This document shows positions 7,829-17,122 of a stretch of DNA of 29,825 bases, piece after piece. The first letter of the stretch is position 1. The number at the start of each line of letters is the position of its first letter. Made by a program: the position numbers and the translations under genes. The notes under the pieces were generated by a model that saw nothing but the letters and a program-made list of their open reading frames with translations, was not told where the DNA came from and did no database searches. This DNA is from Commensalibacter sp963921845. Its GTDB lineage: Bacteria > Pseudomonadota > Alphaproteobacteria > Acetobacterales > Acetobacteraceae. The stretch lies in assembly GCF_963921845.1 (NCBI RefSeq), contig NZ_CAWUGZ010000116.1:1-29825 (forward strand), written 5' to 3'.

Positions 7829-8966
7829 AGTGGATTAAAGAAATTTACCTTTTTATAATATTATGAACCATATAAAAAAAATATGCCGTTATTGTTAATG
7901 AATATGGATAACTAGGTATTGATAACAATAAAATTCTTAGTGCCAGTAAAACATTTTTTTAAAATTAAATGGACATATTATACTCTTTATAATGATTTCC
8001 TTTGAGTTATGACTAAACTTAAAGGTTAGTAAACATTATTATAAACACCAAGAGTCTATTTTCTATAGAGTAAGCAAGTATGCCCACTTTAAATGCATGA
8101 GAAGGTAGTTTTTAGAGCCTAGAAATTTGATTTTTTTATTCAAATGAAGTTACATTTATATGAATTATTAAAAGAATTTTTTTTCTCGACTTTTTGAGTG
8201 ATTAAAACTAAAAATTGTTAAAAAATGTACTACAAATTTTGTCAAAACACTTCTAAACGCTTGAATTTTTTACAACATGACTATTTAAGAAGATAAAAAA
8301 TCTTGTTGTAGTATCGTTAGTATTAAAGAATCCTACGTTAAAGTTAAAGAAGAGTTATTATATTTTTACCGAGTTGTCGGTAGAAATAAAATTTTTGTTG
8401 ATTTTGCATCGCTTGCTGAAAAGAATTTTTAGATAGTTCAACGTTTATTTAAATTTTTTTTAAATAAAATTGCCCATTTATTGTTGCTTATATTGGACCG
8501 GATGAAAGACGTCATTTCCTAGAGAAAATAAGCAATTGATCCATAAATATAGTTTTTTATGCTTGTTAACGTGCATCGTAAAATTTTTGAAGGTGTGTGT
8601 AAAATGATTTTTCAAATTAAGCAAAGTCATTTCTAAAAGTTAATGCTTTAAGCTTTTCTTTTTTACACCGCAAGAAAAAAATTGAACGGTATAGGACTAG
8701 ATTTTAACTATAAAAATTGTAGTTAAAAAATAAAATGGACAGCTAAATAAACCAACCCCATAAAAATTTTTTTAAAATTAATAATTTTCTTGCTCATTAA
8801 TAGATCTTATTTTTCTAAGAAATTAAAATCTATTATAAATTTGTGACAAATTCTTAGGATTGTTTTTTTTCATTTTTTATGAAATCAATATTTGTTTATT
8901 TTTAATAACATTTTTTTAAAATATAAAAGTAATTATAATATAAATCTCTATATTAAAGGAAATATT
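7829..8966. other. Long AT-rich gene-free spacer with several inverted repeats
   Basis: No credible coding sequence is seen on either strand and all open frames are very short. Visible structures are a hairpin TACCGA-GTTG-TCGGTA at 8367-8382, a perfect 9-bp inverted repeat TTTTAACTA / TAGTTAAAA at 8702-8710 and 8720-8728, nested arms TACAAC and GTTGTA around 8270-8315, and TTTCAT-N5-ATGAAA at 8868-8884 close to the beta-galactosidase gene. None has a T-tract making it a clear terminator. The region may be decayed DNA or hold undetected regulatory RNA. Confidence 0.5.
8953..8960 (+). promoter_or_regulatory. Shine-Dalgarno sequence that decides the GH42 start
   Basis: A purine-rich AAAGGAAA stretch lies 6-7 nt before the ATG at 8967. 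The open frame reaches back to 8892, but no ribosome-binding site precedes that upstream ATG, and the extra 25 residues are Asn/Tyr/Lys-rich and unlike the family. Confidence 0.7.
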
Positions 8967-11000
8967 ATGGATAAAATTTATTACGGTGTTGCATATTATA
9001 GAGAGTATTTGCCTGTAGAAAGACTAGATGAAGATATAAAATTAATGCTTGATGCAGGAGTTAATTACGTTAGGATTGCAGAAAGTACGTGGAGTACATA
9101 TGAACCCCAAGAAGGTCATTTTGATTTCAGTTCAATCCTTATCGTTTTGGATAAAATGCATAAGCATAAAATTGATGTCATCATTGGCACCCCAACCTAT
9201 GCTATTCCTGCATGGCTTGCTAAAAAATATCCTGATGTTATGGCGGTCACACCCAATGGGCGCAACAAATATGGGCATCGCCAAAAAATGGATATTACCC
9301 ATCCAGTCTATCTTTTCTATTCCGAGAGAATTATACGTAATTTAATGGTTGCAGTAGCAAGTCATCCCGCAGTTATTGGATTCCAAATTGATAACGAAAC
9401 AAAATATTACGATAGCTGTGGTGATAATGTTCAAATTGAATTCGTTAAATATTTAAAGAAAAAATTTAATGGGGACTTAAACAAATTAAATGAGTGTTAT
9501 GGTTTAGATTATTGGAGTAACCGTGTTGATACTTGGGAAGATTTTCCCTCAGTGATTGGAACTATTAACGCAAGTTTGGGGTGTGAATTTCAGAAATTTC
9601 AAAGAAAATTAGTGACTAATTTTTTACAATGGCAAGCTAATATTGTTAAAGAATATACATTACCGCGTCAATTTATTACCCATAATTTTGATTTTGAGTG
9701 GAGGACCTGGTCATACGGAGTTAATGCTGAGGTTAATCATTTTGATAGTTCAAAAGCAGTGGATATTACTGGTGTTGATATTTATCATCCAAGTCAAGAT
9801 CAGCTAACGGGTATTGAAATTGCATTTGCTGGGGATATTGCGCGTAGCACCAAGAAAAAAAATTATTTAGTATTAGAGACAGAAGCACAGGCTTTTAAAA
9901 ATTGGACTCCTTATCCAGGGCAACTTAAATTACAAGCTTATAGTCATATTGCCAGTGGCGCAGCCTTAATTGGATATTGGCATTGGCATTCGATTCATAA
10001 TTCTTTTGAAACATATTGGAAAGGTTTACTGAGTCACGATTTGCGTCCCAATCCTGTTTATTATGAAGCATGCACTATTGGAAGTGAACTAAAAAAACTA
10101 TCACCGCATATTCTTAGTTTAACTAAACGTAACAAGGTAGTTTTTATTGTAAGTAATGAATGCCTTAGCGCTATTGATTGGCATCCTTATAAAGGACATC
10201 AGTTTGATAGGAATTTCCTTCATCAATATAATGATGTTTTTAGATTATATTACGATACCTTATATAAAATGAACATTGAGGTAGATATTTTACCTATCGA
10301 TGATAATTCTATTTTTGAATATGATCTTTTAATAGTCCCGCTTCTTTATACAGCAAGTAATGAGCAATTAGAGAAATTAAATCAATATGTTGCCAAGGGT
10401 GGTAACGTTATTTACTCGTTCAAATCAGGTTTCTCTGACGAATATATGAAAGTTAGAACTAAGATCCAGCCTGGAATTATATCTGAAGCTTGTGGTGTAA
10501 CTTATCAATTATTTGTTGAGCCTAATGATGTCAATTTAATGTCGGATGTTCTTGATTTTAATGAGTGTGATTGTAAAATACACGATTGGATGGAATTATT
10601 AGAACCTTTTGATCAAACAACAATTCTAGCTAACTATGATCATCCTTATTGGGGAAAATACGCTGCCATTACTTGTAATGATTACGGCAAAGGGCGTGCA
10701 ATATATGTTGGGTGCTCCATTTCTTCATCTATTTTACATAAAATTTATCAATATATTTTGCAAAAACCTCGATTATCCGATCTAAAATCTTCGCATCATT
10801 TTCCATTAATTATTAAAAACGCCATCAACAGTCAAAATCAAAAATTACGGTTTTATTTTAACTATTCAGAAAAACCAATTCATGTATTTTTTGATGAGAA
10901 AAAAGGAAAAGATTTACTCAACGATACCATTGTTAAGCATAACGATAAATTGTGTTTACAAGATTGGGGGGTTTTAATTATTGCCTTGGATGATAATTAA
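8967..11000 (+). CDS. Glycoside hydrolase family 42 beta-galactosidase
   Basis: This 677-residue retaining glycosidase starts MDKIYYGVAYYREYLP, close to the family's YYGVDYYPEhWP start. It has a TIM barrel with the acid/base glutamate at E144 in GFQIDNE and the nucleophile at E304 in LVLETEAQ. A beta-galactosidase trimerisation domain follows at about residues 405-580, and a small beta domain ends the protein. There is no signal peptide, so it should act on imported galactosides such as beta-galactosyl oligosaccharides or plant glycosides. It is convergent with an MFS sugar transporter and followed by a strong terminator. The surroundings are unusually AT-rich and gene-poor, and the protein looks more like Firmicutes or Bacteroidetes enzymes to me, so horizontal acquisition is possible. 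True substrate preference is not known. Confidence 0.9.
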   Translation: MDKIYYGVAYYREYLPVERLDEDIKLMLDAGVNYVRIAESTWSTYEPQEGHFDFSSILIVLDKMHKHKIDVIIGTPTYAIPAWLAKKYPDVMAVTPNGRNKYGHRQKMDITHPVYLFYSERIIRNLMVAVASHPAVIGFQIDNETKYYDSCGDNVQIEFVKYLKKKFNGDLNKLNECYGLDYWSNRVDTWEDFPSVIGTINASLGCEFQKFQRKLVTNFLQWQANIVKEYTLPRQFITHNFDFEWRTWSYGVNAEVNHFDSSKAVDITGVDIYHPSQDQLTGIEIAFAGDIARSTKKKNYLVLETEAQAFKNWTPYPGQLKLQAYSHIASGAALIGYWHWHSIHNSFETYWKGLLSHDLRPNPVYYEACTIGSELKKLSPHILSLTKRNKVVFIVSNECLSAIDWHPYKGHQFDRNFLHQYNDVFRLYYDTLYKMNIEVDILPIDDNSIFEYDLLIVPLLYTASNEQLEKLNQYVAKGGNVIYSFKSGFSDEYMKVRTKIQPGIISEACGVTYQLFVEPNDVNLMSDVLDFNECDCKIHDWMELLEPFDQTTILANYDHPYWGKYAAITCNDYGKGRAIYVGCSISSSILHKIYQYILQKPRLSDLKSSHHFPLIIKNAINSQNQKLRFYFNYSEKPIHVFFDEKKGKDLLNDTIVKHNDKLCLQDWGVLIIALDDN

Positions 11001-11027
11001 AAAAAATAAAAATTATTCAATTATTTT

Positions 11028-11060
11028 AATCTGTTAAAATATGTATTTTAACAGATTTTT
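11028..11060 (+). terminator. Rho-independent terminator after the GH42 gene
   Basis: A perfect 13-bp stem (11028-11040 with 11045-11057, arm AATCTGTTAAAAT) and a 4-nt ATGT loop are followed by further T residues. It lies 28 nt after the beta-galactosidase stop. It also sits downstream of the convergent MFS gene and could slow transcription from that side, but the minus strand lacks a T-tract. Confidence 0.8.
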
Positions 11061-11096
11061 GGAAAAATTAAATTTTGATATTCAATGATAGTACAT

Positions 11097-12329
11097 TTAT
11101 TTTTTAACAGATTTAATGAATAAAATTAAAATACCTCCTACCATAGAAAATATAAATGAAACAATAAAGATTGCAGAAAAGCCAAATTGTGAAATTACGA
11201 GTGCTGCAATAACAGGAGCTATAGCTTGAGTAAGCGTGTTACCTAAGTTGTAAATTCCTAAGAAAAAAGCAACTTGATTTTTGTCTGGTATGACTTCTAA
11301 ATTTAAAAAATTATCTAAAGAATTCCAAATGCCCATTCCCAATCCAGCCATTATTCCATAGGTAACAATTCCTATAGTATTAGGAAATAAATACATGCTC
11401 AAAGCCCCAATACCTAAAAAAATAGTTGAGAGAGCAACTGGTATTTTTAATAATTTTAATTTGTCAGCTAAAGGGCCAACGGTAAAACCCATTACAATCC
11501 CTAATGCAAACATGATTCCATTAATTAACTGAATAGAGGATTGTGTATCTGTATTATTTTTATGCATAAAATCCGTTATGATATACAGCAAGTATCCCGT
11601 AACAGCGAAATTTCCCACTCCTTGCGAAAGTTTGGCAATAAAAGCTAAATAATAATCTCTTCCTTTTTTCCACGTTGGAAATATTTTTAAAGAGTCTTTT
11701 AAAGATAAACTTTTCTTTTGATTTTTTTCTATTGGTTCATCGATATTAGACGGTTCTCGAACAATTAATACAGCAATAAGCGTTCCTATAAAGGTAATAA
11801 TACCAAAAGTAATAAATCCCAATCTTATTTGGTTCAAAAACATAGCGGCAATAATAGTGAATCCATTATTTCCGAGAGCAAAACCAATTCCTCCATAGGC
11901 ACTCGATGCGGTTCCTCGACCTTCTGGACATGTAAAGTCAATCCATGCAACCATAGGAGCCACAATAAAATTCAATCCAATTTGAGCTAGCACCCAACTT
12001 ATCAGTAAAAAAGGAATTGTATTTGATGTCGATGCAACACCCATAGCTGTCATGAATGTAATCGCACCACACATTATCCAAGGTGCTCGCTTTCCAAATC
12101 GTGATCGCGTTCTATCGGATAAGTAACCTGCTGTAATATTTGAAACAGAGCCTACGATCATGGCACAAACTGAAAATAATGCGAGCAATTCCACTTTATG
12201 TTTGGGATCAAGCTGTTGAATCAATCCAGGAATAAATAAACTAGCAGCTGCAATATATGGACCTAACCACGTAGCAGGACCTATAATGAGCGCTGGAACA
12301 AGACGCTTTAAAGGAATTATTGTCTTCAT
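11097..12329 (-). CDS. MFS transporter, probable sugar (glycoside) importer
   Basis: This 410-residue inner-membrane protein has twelve predicted hydrophobic segments. The conserved loop between segments 2 and 3 reads GYLSDRTRSRFGKRAPWI, the form of the MFS signature seen in glycoside/sugar cation symporters and sucrose-type carriers. A second loop, GPLADKLKLLKIP, sits at the equivalent place in the C-terminal half. AAAGG lies 10 nt before the ATG. It is convergent with the GH42 beta-galactosidase, the only enzyme nearby that would use a sugar, so import of a beta-galactoside is the simplest role. No transcription factor accompanies the pair. The solute is inferred from context only. Confidence 0.8.
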   Translation of the reverse strand: MKTIIPLKRLVPALIIGPATWLGPYIAAASLFIPGLIQQLDPKHKVELLALFSVCAMIVGSVSNITAGYLSDRTRSRFGKRAPWIMCGAITFMTAMGVASTSNTIPFLLISWVLAQIGLNFIVAPMVAWIDFTCPEGRGTASSAYGGIGFALGNNGFTIIAAMFLNQIRLGFITFGIITFIGTLIAVLIVREPSNIDEPIEKNQKKSLSLKDSLKIFPTWKKGRDYYLAFIAKLSQGVGNFAVTGYLLYIITDFMHKNNTDTQSSIQLINGIMFALGIVMGFTVGPLADKLKLLKIPVALSTIFLGIGALSMYLFPNTIGIVTYGIMAGLGMGIWNSLDNFLNLEVIPDKNQVAFFLGIYNLGNTLTQAIAPVIAALVISQFGFSAIFIVSFIFSMVGGILILFIKSVKK

Positions 12330-12883
12330 AATAGAAATACCTTTAAATTAAAACACCATAATAATTAAATAACTATGGATAAAGTTACAAATTAGAATAA
12401 TTTTCATTTATGGTTATTTGCATGCTAAAGGGCAAGAGTTAAAAATTCATCTTTTTTTATTGTTAATCGAAGGCAAAACATTTAAAAAAGTAATTTTGCA
12501 ACTAAAGTAAGTATAAAAATAATCTTAACAAAGTTTATTTCAAAGTTAACGCGAAATGAAAAATCTTGCTTTATATAGAGTGATCTTTTTATTTAGAAAG
12601 TAGATTTTTTTACTTATAACATAGAAAAAATTGTTTTTAAGATCTAAGAAATATTTTAAATTTTTTTATCTTAATTATGCCATGATTGTACAGATCATGA
12701 ATGGGCATTTTAGTTATTTTTAAGCTATCAAAATAAAAAACAATTGTTTTTTCAACCCTAGCAGAGAGCTTATTGTAATAACACTTAACTTAACGTTTTT
12801 ATAAGATATATATATTTATCATAGAAATGTTTAAAAGGGTTTAGAAAGCTCTTGTACAGGGTTGACAGTAAAATAGGGAAAAT
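12330..12883. other. AT-rich divergent spacer with palindromes
   Basis: No gene is seen. The spacer separates the minus-strand MFS gene from the plus-strand CobW gene and must hold both promoters. It contains a dyad CATGAT-N7-ATCATG at 12681-12699, flanked by ATGCC and GGCAT, and a perfect 18-bp palindrome AAAAAACAATTGTTTTTT at 12735-12752. Either could be an operator. I could not recognise a Zur, Fur or LacI box with confidence. Confidence 0.45.
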
Positions 12884-13903
12884 ATGATGAAGGCAGATGT
12901 AAGCAACAAAATTCCTGTAACGGTAATTTCCGGCTTCCTGGGTGCAGGAAAAACTACTCTTCTTAATCATATTTTGACCCAACAGCATGGAAAAAAATAT
13001 GCTGTTATTGTCAATGAATACGGAGAACTGGGTATTGATAACGATTTGATCATTGGTGCTGACGAAGAAATTCTTGAAATGAATAATGGATGCGTATGTT
13101 GTACCATCCGTGGTGACCTTATTCGAGTTATAAGTAAATTGATAAAAAGACGATCACGATTTGATGGGATTATTGTTGAAACTACAGGACTTGCAGACCC
13201 TGCGCCTGTTGCGCAAACCTTTTTTATCGATGACGATGTTAAAAATAATACAAAGCTTGATGCGGTAATCACAGTTGTAGATGCTTGGTATGTTGGACAG
13301 ACTTTGGACAGCAATAAAGAAGCTGTAAATCAAATTGCTTTTGCTGATGTAGTTCTTATTAACAAGATAGATTTAGTTGATACTCCAGATCTTAAGAAAA
13401 TTACTCAGAGAATTAACTCTATCAATCCTTTTGCTAAGATTTATTATTCTAATAAAAGTGAAATTGCCTTAAAAAACATCCTGGATCAAGGAGGCTTCGA
13501 TTTAAATAAGGCATTGACGTTGTTACCTAACTTTTTAGATAATTTTCACGACCACGACCACGACCACGATCTTAAAGTAAATCATTCACATGGTGATGGA
13601 GTGACCAGTCTATCTTTTGTCGAAAATAGACCTCTTGACGCAGAAAAGTTCAATTTTTGGATAATGTCCGTTTTGCAACAGATAGGGATGAACTTATTGA
13701 GAACGAAAGGAATACTAAATTTTCAGGGAAGTGAGGATTGTTTTGCCTTTCAGGCTGTTCACATGATGGCTGAAGGGGATTTTCTACGTCCATGGAAAGA
13801 AAATGAAACACGTAGTTCACGTTTAGTATTTATCGGGTATAATTTGGACGAAAAAAAGCTTAAAGAGGGATTTAGACAGTGTGTCCACTCTAATTTAATA
13901 TAA
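12884..13903 (+). CDS. CobW/COG0523 family GTP-binding metallochaperone
   Basis: This 339-residue G3E GTPase has a P-loop GFLGAGKT at residues 17-24, the family metal site CVCC (C70, C72, C73), ETTGLADPAP as the Walker B/switch region and NKID at 160-163 for guanine recognition. A His/Asp-rich loop with HDHDHDHD and NHSHGD (about residues 222-238) separates the GTPase from the C-terminal CobW_C domain. COG0523 proteins insert or shuttle metals, and the CxCC plus His-rich type is usually linked to zinc. The neighbours, a WD40 protein and two metal-efflux genes, support zinc over cobalt. AGGGAA lies just before the ATG. It is 16 bp from the WD40 gene, so the two are probably co-transcribed. Which protein receives the metal is not known. 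Confidence 0.88.
   Translation: MMKADVSNKIPVTVISGFLGAGKTTLLNHILTQQHGKKYAVIVNEYGELGIDNDLIIGADEEILEMNNGCVCCTIRGDLIRVISKLIKRRSRFDGIIVETTGLADPAPVAQTFFIDDDVKNNTKLDAVITVVDAWYVGQTLDSNKEAVNQIAFADVVLINKIDLVDTPDLKKITQRINSINPFAKIYYSNKSEIALKNILDQGGFDLNKALTLLPNFLDNFHDHDHDHDLKVNHSHGDGVTSLSFVENRPLDAEKFNFWIMSVLQQIGMNLLRTKGILNFQGSEDCFAFQAVHMMAEGDFLRPWKENETRSSRLVFIGYNLDEKKLKEGFRQCVHSNLI
13547..13570 (+). repeat. Hexanucleotide tandem repeat encoding His-Asp pairs
   Basis: Four tandem copies of CACGAC (last copy CACGAT) encode HDHDHDHD in the metal-binding loop of the CobW-type GTPase. The six-base unit preserves frame, so copy-number change would alter the number of His-Asp pairs without breaking the gene. 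Confidence 0.85.
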
Positions 13904-13919
13904 TAGGCTCTAAGTTAAG

Positions 13920-14990
13920 ATGTTTGCTATGTCAAAATTTGATCAATTAATAGATAGTCGTGGTTTTTATAAAGCGGTTGAAGGCTATGTTATTGACTGT
14001 GTTGCTTCCAATAACAATGAATTTTTTTCTGTTGCGACAGCTGACGGAGAGCTATGGGTCATTGATTGTAAGCAGTTTGCCAGTGCAAAATCATGGCAAA
14101 ACTATCGCCCGCATAATGGTGGAATATTATGTTTGACACAAGGTTTTGATAATAATAGCTTCTTAACAGCTGGGGATGACAACCAAATCGCCTTTACAAA
14201 ACTAGGAGATAAATCCAGTTTTGTTTTAAAAACAATGGGATGGGTTGAGCATATGCATACTTGGTTGGACTCAAATTCTAATTCTTATAATGTAGCGCTA
14301 AGTGTTGGAAAACAAATCGTTGTTTATAGAAATAGTTTTAAAACACTTTTCTTAACGCTGGAACATTCATCAACCGTCAATGATTTTTGTTTGAATAAGC
14401 AAAAAAACGCATTAGCAATGGCGCATTACGATGGAGCGACATTGTGGAAATTAGAGACTAAAAACAGTAAAAAATCAAAAGAATTTTCCTGGTCAGGCAG
14501 TCACTTACAAATTCTTGTTCATCCTAAAAATGAAGTAATCGTAACCTCTATGCAAAATTACGATCTTCATGGTTGGCGTATATCAGACGGTCATAATATG
14601 CGTATGAGCGGATATGACACAAAGGTAAAATCGTTGAGCTTTTCCCAAGATGGTAAATGGTTGGCGACGAGTGGGACTGAATCCGTCGTGCTTTGGCCTT
14701 TTTTTGATGGTGGACCAATGGGGAAAGTACCTAACGAGCTTCCTGGAATACCTAACCATCAATGTTCTTTTGTGCAATTTCATCCTGTTATAAATACCTT
14801 ATTGGTTGCAGGATTTACAGATGGAAGTATTTTACTATTTAGCATCAACGACGAGAAAATTTTACCGATTGTTATGGGAAGAGAAAAAAGAATAGGATCC
14901 ATTTCATGCATAAAATTTAATTCTTTGGGAAATATGTTATGCTTTGGTACTGAAGAGGGGTATGCAGGCATTGTTAATATGTCTAAATAA
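13920..14990 (+). CDS. WD40 repeat protein
   Basis: This 356-residue protein is predicted to be a beta-propeller. Repeated blades of about 40 residues include DGELWVIDC, DDNQIAFTKL, YDGATLWKL, SQDGKWLATSGTESVVLWPF, TDGSILLFSI and GTEEGYAGIVNM. There is no signal peptide or membrane segment, so it is probably a cytosolic scaffold. It directly follows the COG0523 GTPase, and this pairing recurs in Alphaproteobacteria as I recall, suggesting a physical or functional partnership in metal handling. The ATG at 13920 is used here. A second ATG at 13929 (MSKFDQ) is equally plausible, and neither has a strong Shine-Dalgarno sequence. It is convergent with the CDF gene pair. No enzymatic motif is visible. 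Confidence 0.85.
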   Translation: MFAMSKFDQLIDSRGFYKAVEGYVIDCVASNNNEFFSVATADGELWVIDCKQFASAKSWQNYRPHNGGILCLTQGFDNNSFLTAGDDNQIAFTKLGDKSSFVLKTMGWVEHMHTWLDSNSNSYNVALSVGKQIVVYRNSFKTLFLTLEHSSTVNDFCLNKQKNALAMAHYDGATLWKLETKNSKKSKEFSWSGSHLQILVHPKNEVIVTSMQNYDLHGWRISDGHNMRMSGYDTKVKSLSFSQDGKWLATSGTESVVLWPFFDGGPMGKVPNELPGIPNHQCSFVQFHPVINTLLVAGFTDGSILLFSINDEKILPIVMGREKRIGSISCIKFNSLGNMLCFGTEEGYAGIVNMSK

Positions 14991-15077
14991 GTATTCTTCC
15001 GCTTTAGTTAATACAATCAACCACTAGCAACAAGCGTTAATCAATTTCAATAGGTTGTGTGGGATAGAGGTGTCAGA

Positions 15078-16001
15078 TTAGATATGCGTTTCGGGTTCAA
15101 CATGTATATTAATGGAAACAGATCCAATAGCCTTAGCAAGTGCGTATTCAATACGGTCACAAATTTGATGAGCCTGAGAAACGGTTAAAGTACCAGGAAC
15201 AATAAGGTTGAAATCAATAAAAGTCATAGATCCTGCTTGACGAATTCGTATCATATGGCAGTCAATGGCTTCTGGTGCATGTGTATGGACGATATTTTTT
15301 ATAGTTTCTTTGAGCGTTAAGGAAGGCACTCTATCCATTAGTCCATTTACAGATTGCTTCATGATTTTAAAACCAATGCGTATAATATTGACAGCAATAA
15401 GTAAACCGAGCAGTGAATCAAGAGGTTGCCATTGAAAAATAGGAATTAAGACAAATCCTGAAATTAATCCTACCGTTGTCCACACGTCGGATAAAACATG
15501 CTCACCCCCAGCAATTAAAGCAGGAGAGCGCAATTTTTTTCCAAGTTTAATGAGGGTTAATGACCAAACGAGATTGACGATTCCTGCAGAACCATTGATA
15601 AATATACCTAAAAAAGGCGAATTTAGTATTTTGGGGTGCTGTAGTCCCTGCCACGCTTCGTGGACAATAAGAATTGCAGTAAATAAAACCAATAATCCTT
15701 CCGCGGCGGCAGATAAATATTCTGCTTTATAATGCCCATACGTATGGTCATAATCCGCGGGTAGGGAAGCAACGTACAGACTCATAGTAGTGAAGAGTGC
15801 TGCAGCGACGTTAATTAACGTTTCAAGCATGTCCGAATAAAAGGCCACGCTGTTGGTAACATGCCAAGCGAGATACTTAAGATACAATACAAGGAAGCTA
15901 ATAAAGATGCTTCCTATGCTAAGAAGTATTTTTGGATCTTTTAGGAGTTTTACAACCATAATGTATATTGATATGGGATTAAACGGTTCCCGCATGGGCA
16001 A
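15078..16001 (-). CDS. Cation diffusion facilitator family transporter
   Basis: This 307-residue inner-membrane metal/proton antiporter has six hydrophobic segments followed by a cytoplasmic ferredoxin-like domain ending in INIHVEPE. The second segment carries FYSDMLETLINVAAA, the D/E/N variant of the metal site found in one alphaproteobacterial CDF subgroup. YDHTYGHYKAEYLSA follows as the family HxxxHGKxE-like loop. It exports a divalent metal; zinc or iron are both possible. Its start overlaps the upstream CDF gene by 23 bp if the ATG at 16001 is used. An in-frame ATG at 15959 (MVVKLLKDP) fits the usual N-terminus about equally well. The overlap implies an operon with the next gene. Confidence 0.86.
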   Translation of the reverse strand: MPMREPFNPISIYIMVVKLLKDPKILLSIGSIFISFLVLYLKYLAWHVTNSVAFYSDMLETLINVAAALFTTMSLYVASLPADYDHTYGHYKAEYLSAAAEGLLVLFTAILIVHEAWQGLQHPKILNSPFLGIFINGSAGIVNLVWSLTLIKLGKKLRSPALIAGGEHVLSDVWTTVGLISGFVLIPIFQWQPLDSLLGLLIAVNIIRIGFKIMKQSVNGLMDRVPSLTLKETIKNIVHTHAPEAIDCHMIRIRQAGSMTFIDFNLIVPGTLTVSQAHQICDRIEYALAKAIGSVSINIHVEPETHI

Positions 16002-16947
16002 GTAAACATTTTTTAGCTTCTTTAACGCGTTCGATTTGGAAGGTTGCGTGATGTATTTTAAACTTAGTCATTAGGTTTTGAGAAAGATTAGCTAAAAAAT
16101 CTTCAGAGTGTTGGGAACTATCACTGACCAAATGAACCGTTAACGCGGTCTCTGTAGTACTCATTGCCCAAATATGCAAGTCATGAAGATCAACGATACC
16201 AGGTAATGAGCGTAAATAGTGTTCAATAGCCTTGGTGTCCATATCCACAGGAACACCATCAACGGCTAAGGTTACTGAATTTTTTAACAAAGACCAAGTG
16301 CCCCAGATAATGAAAACGGAAACGAGAAGGCTTATAATAGGATCAACAATATTAAGATGCGTAAAGACAATGATAATACCGCTGATAATGACAGCAAAAG
16401 ACAAGAGGGCATCATATGCCATATGTAAAAAAGCACCTTTAATATTAAGATCGTCTTTTTGTCCAGAAGCAAATAATAGCGCGGTCAGCCCATTTACCAC
16501 CACCCCTACTGCAGCAACAATAATAATAGCCCAACCCCCTACAGAAGTAGGATAAATAATACGTTCAATAGCTTCCCAAATAATACCACCCGTGACAATA
16601 AGTAAAATAATAGCGTTACTTAAAGAAGCAAGTATGGAGGTTCGCCTATACCCATAAGTAAATTTTTGTGTAGGTTGTTTTTTGCTTAAATACATAGCAA
16701 CCCATGCACAAGCTAGGGCTAATATATCCGATAAATTATGACCAGCATCTGCCAGAAGGGCTAAAGAATTAGCATAAAGTCCCCATAATGCTTCAATTAC
16801 AACGTATAAAAGGTTTAACGTAATTCCAAAAGCAAACGCTCGGCCAAACGATTTCGGCGTATGATGGTGAGAATGATTATGACCATGACTATGATCATGG
16901 TTATGACCGATTTTATGTTTTGAATGAAAATCACAATGGGAGGCCAC
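15979..16947 (-). CDS. Cation diffusion facilitator with His-rich N-terminus (ZitB/CzcD type)
   Basis: This 322-residue transporter starts with a metal-binding tail containing HNHDHSHGHNHSHHH. Six transmembrane segments follow. The intramembrane metal site of segment 2 lies in LLADAGHNLSDILAL (H and D), with HMAYDALLSF in segment 5, the pattern of zinc exporters CzcD/ZitB. The C-terminal domain LHDLHIWAMSTTETALTVHLV is also typical of that branch. It pumps zinc, and perhaps cobalt or cadmium, out of the cytosol in exchange for protons. It is the upstream member of a two-gene CDF operon. The operon converges on the His-rich COG0523 gene pair, so both sides of zinc handling meet here. Confidence 0.9.
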   Translation of the reverse strand: MASHCDFHSKHKIGHNHDHSHGHNHSHHHTPKSFGRAFAFGITLNLLYVVIEALWGLYANSLALLADAGHNLSDILALACAWVAMYLSKKQPTQKFTYGYRRTSILASLSNAIILLIVTGGIIWEAIERIIYPTSVGGWAIIIVAAVGVVVNGLTALLFASGQKDDLNIKGAFLHMAYDALLSFAVIISGIIIVFTHLNIVDPIISLLVSVFIIWGTWSLLKNSVTLAVDGVPVDMDTKAIEHYLRSLPGIVDLHDLHIWAMSTTETALTVHLVSDSSQHSEDFLANLSQNLMTKFKIHHATFQIERVKEAKKCLLAHAGTV

Positions 16948-17122
16948 GATTAATTTTATCCTTTAGTTAATAATTTAATGCAGAATAAGAGGCTAAATGC
17001 AGTTACATGTCTCGTTTAATAATACATGAATTGTAAAATTAAAAATACATTACTTTAAAGTTTAATGAAATATTCATATATACTGCTGTTCTTATTACTT
17101 TTTACTCTATATTTGAAATGTC

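Noticed and set aside
8468..8536. Short peptide FIVAYIGPDERRHFLEKISN that looks protein-like
   Set aside because: It is enclosed by stop codons, has no start or ribosome-binding site and gives only about 23 codons; it may be a relic but cannot be supported as a gene.
8892..8966. Upstream ATG extending the GH42 protein by 25 residues
   Set aside because: No ribosome-binding site precedes it and the extension is low-complexity; the ATG at 8967 has a strong AAAGGAAA and the family N-terminus.
12862..12890. Perfect TTGACA 17 bp before the cobW-type start
   Set aside because: The -10 position would fall on the start codon (TGATGA) and has no match to TATAAT; it cannot drive a message that contains the ribosome-binding site.
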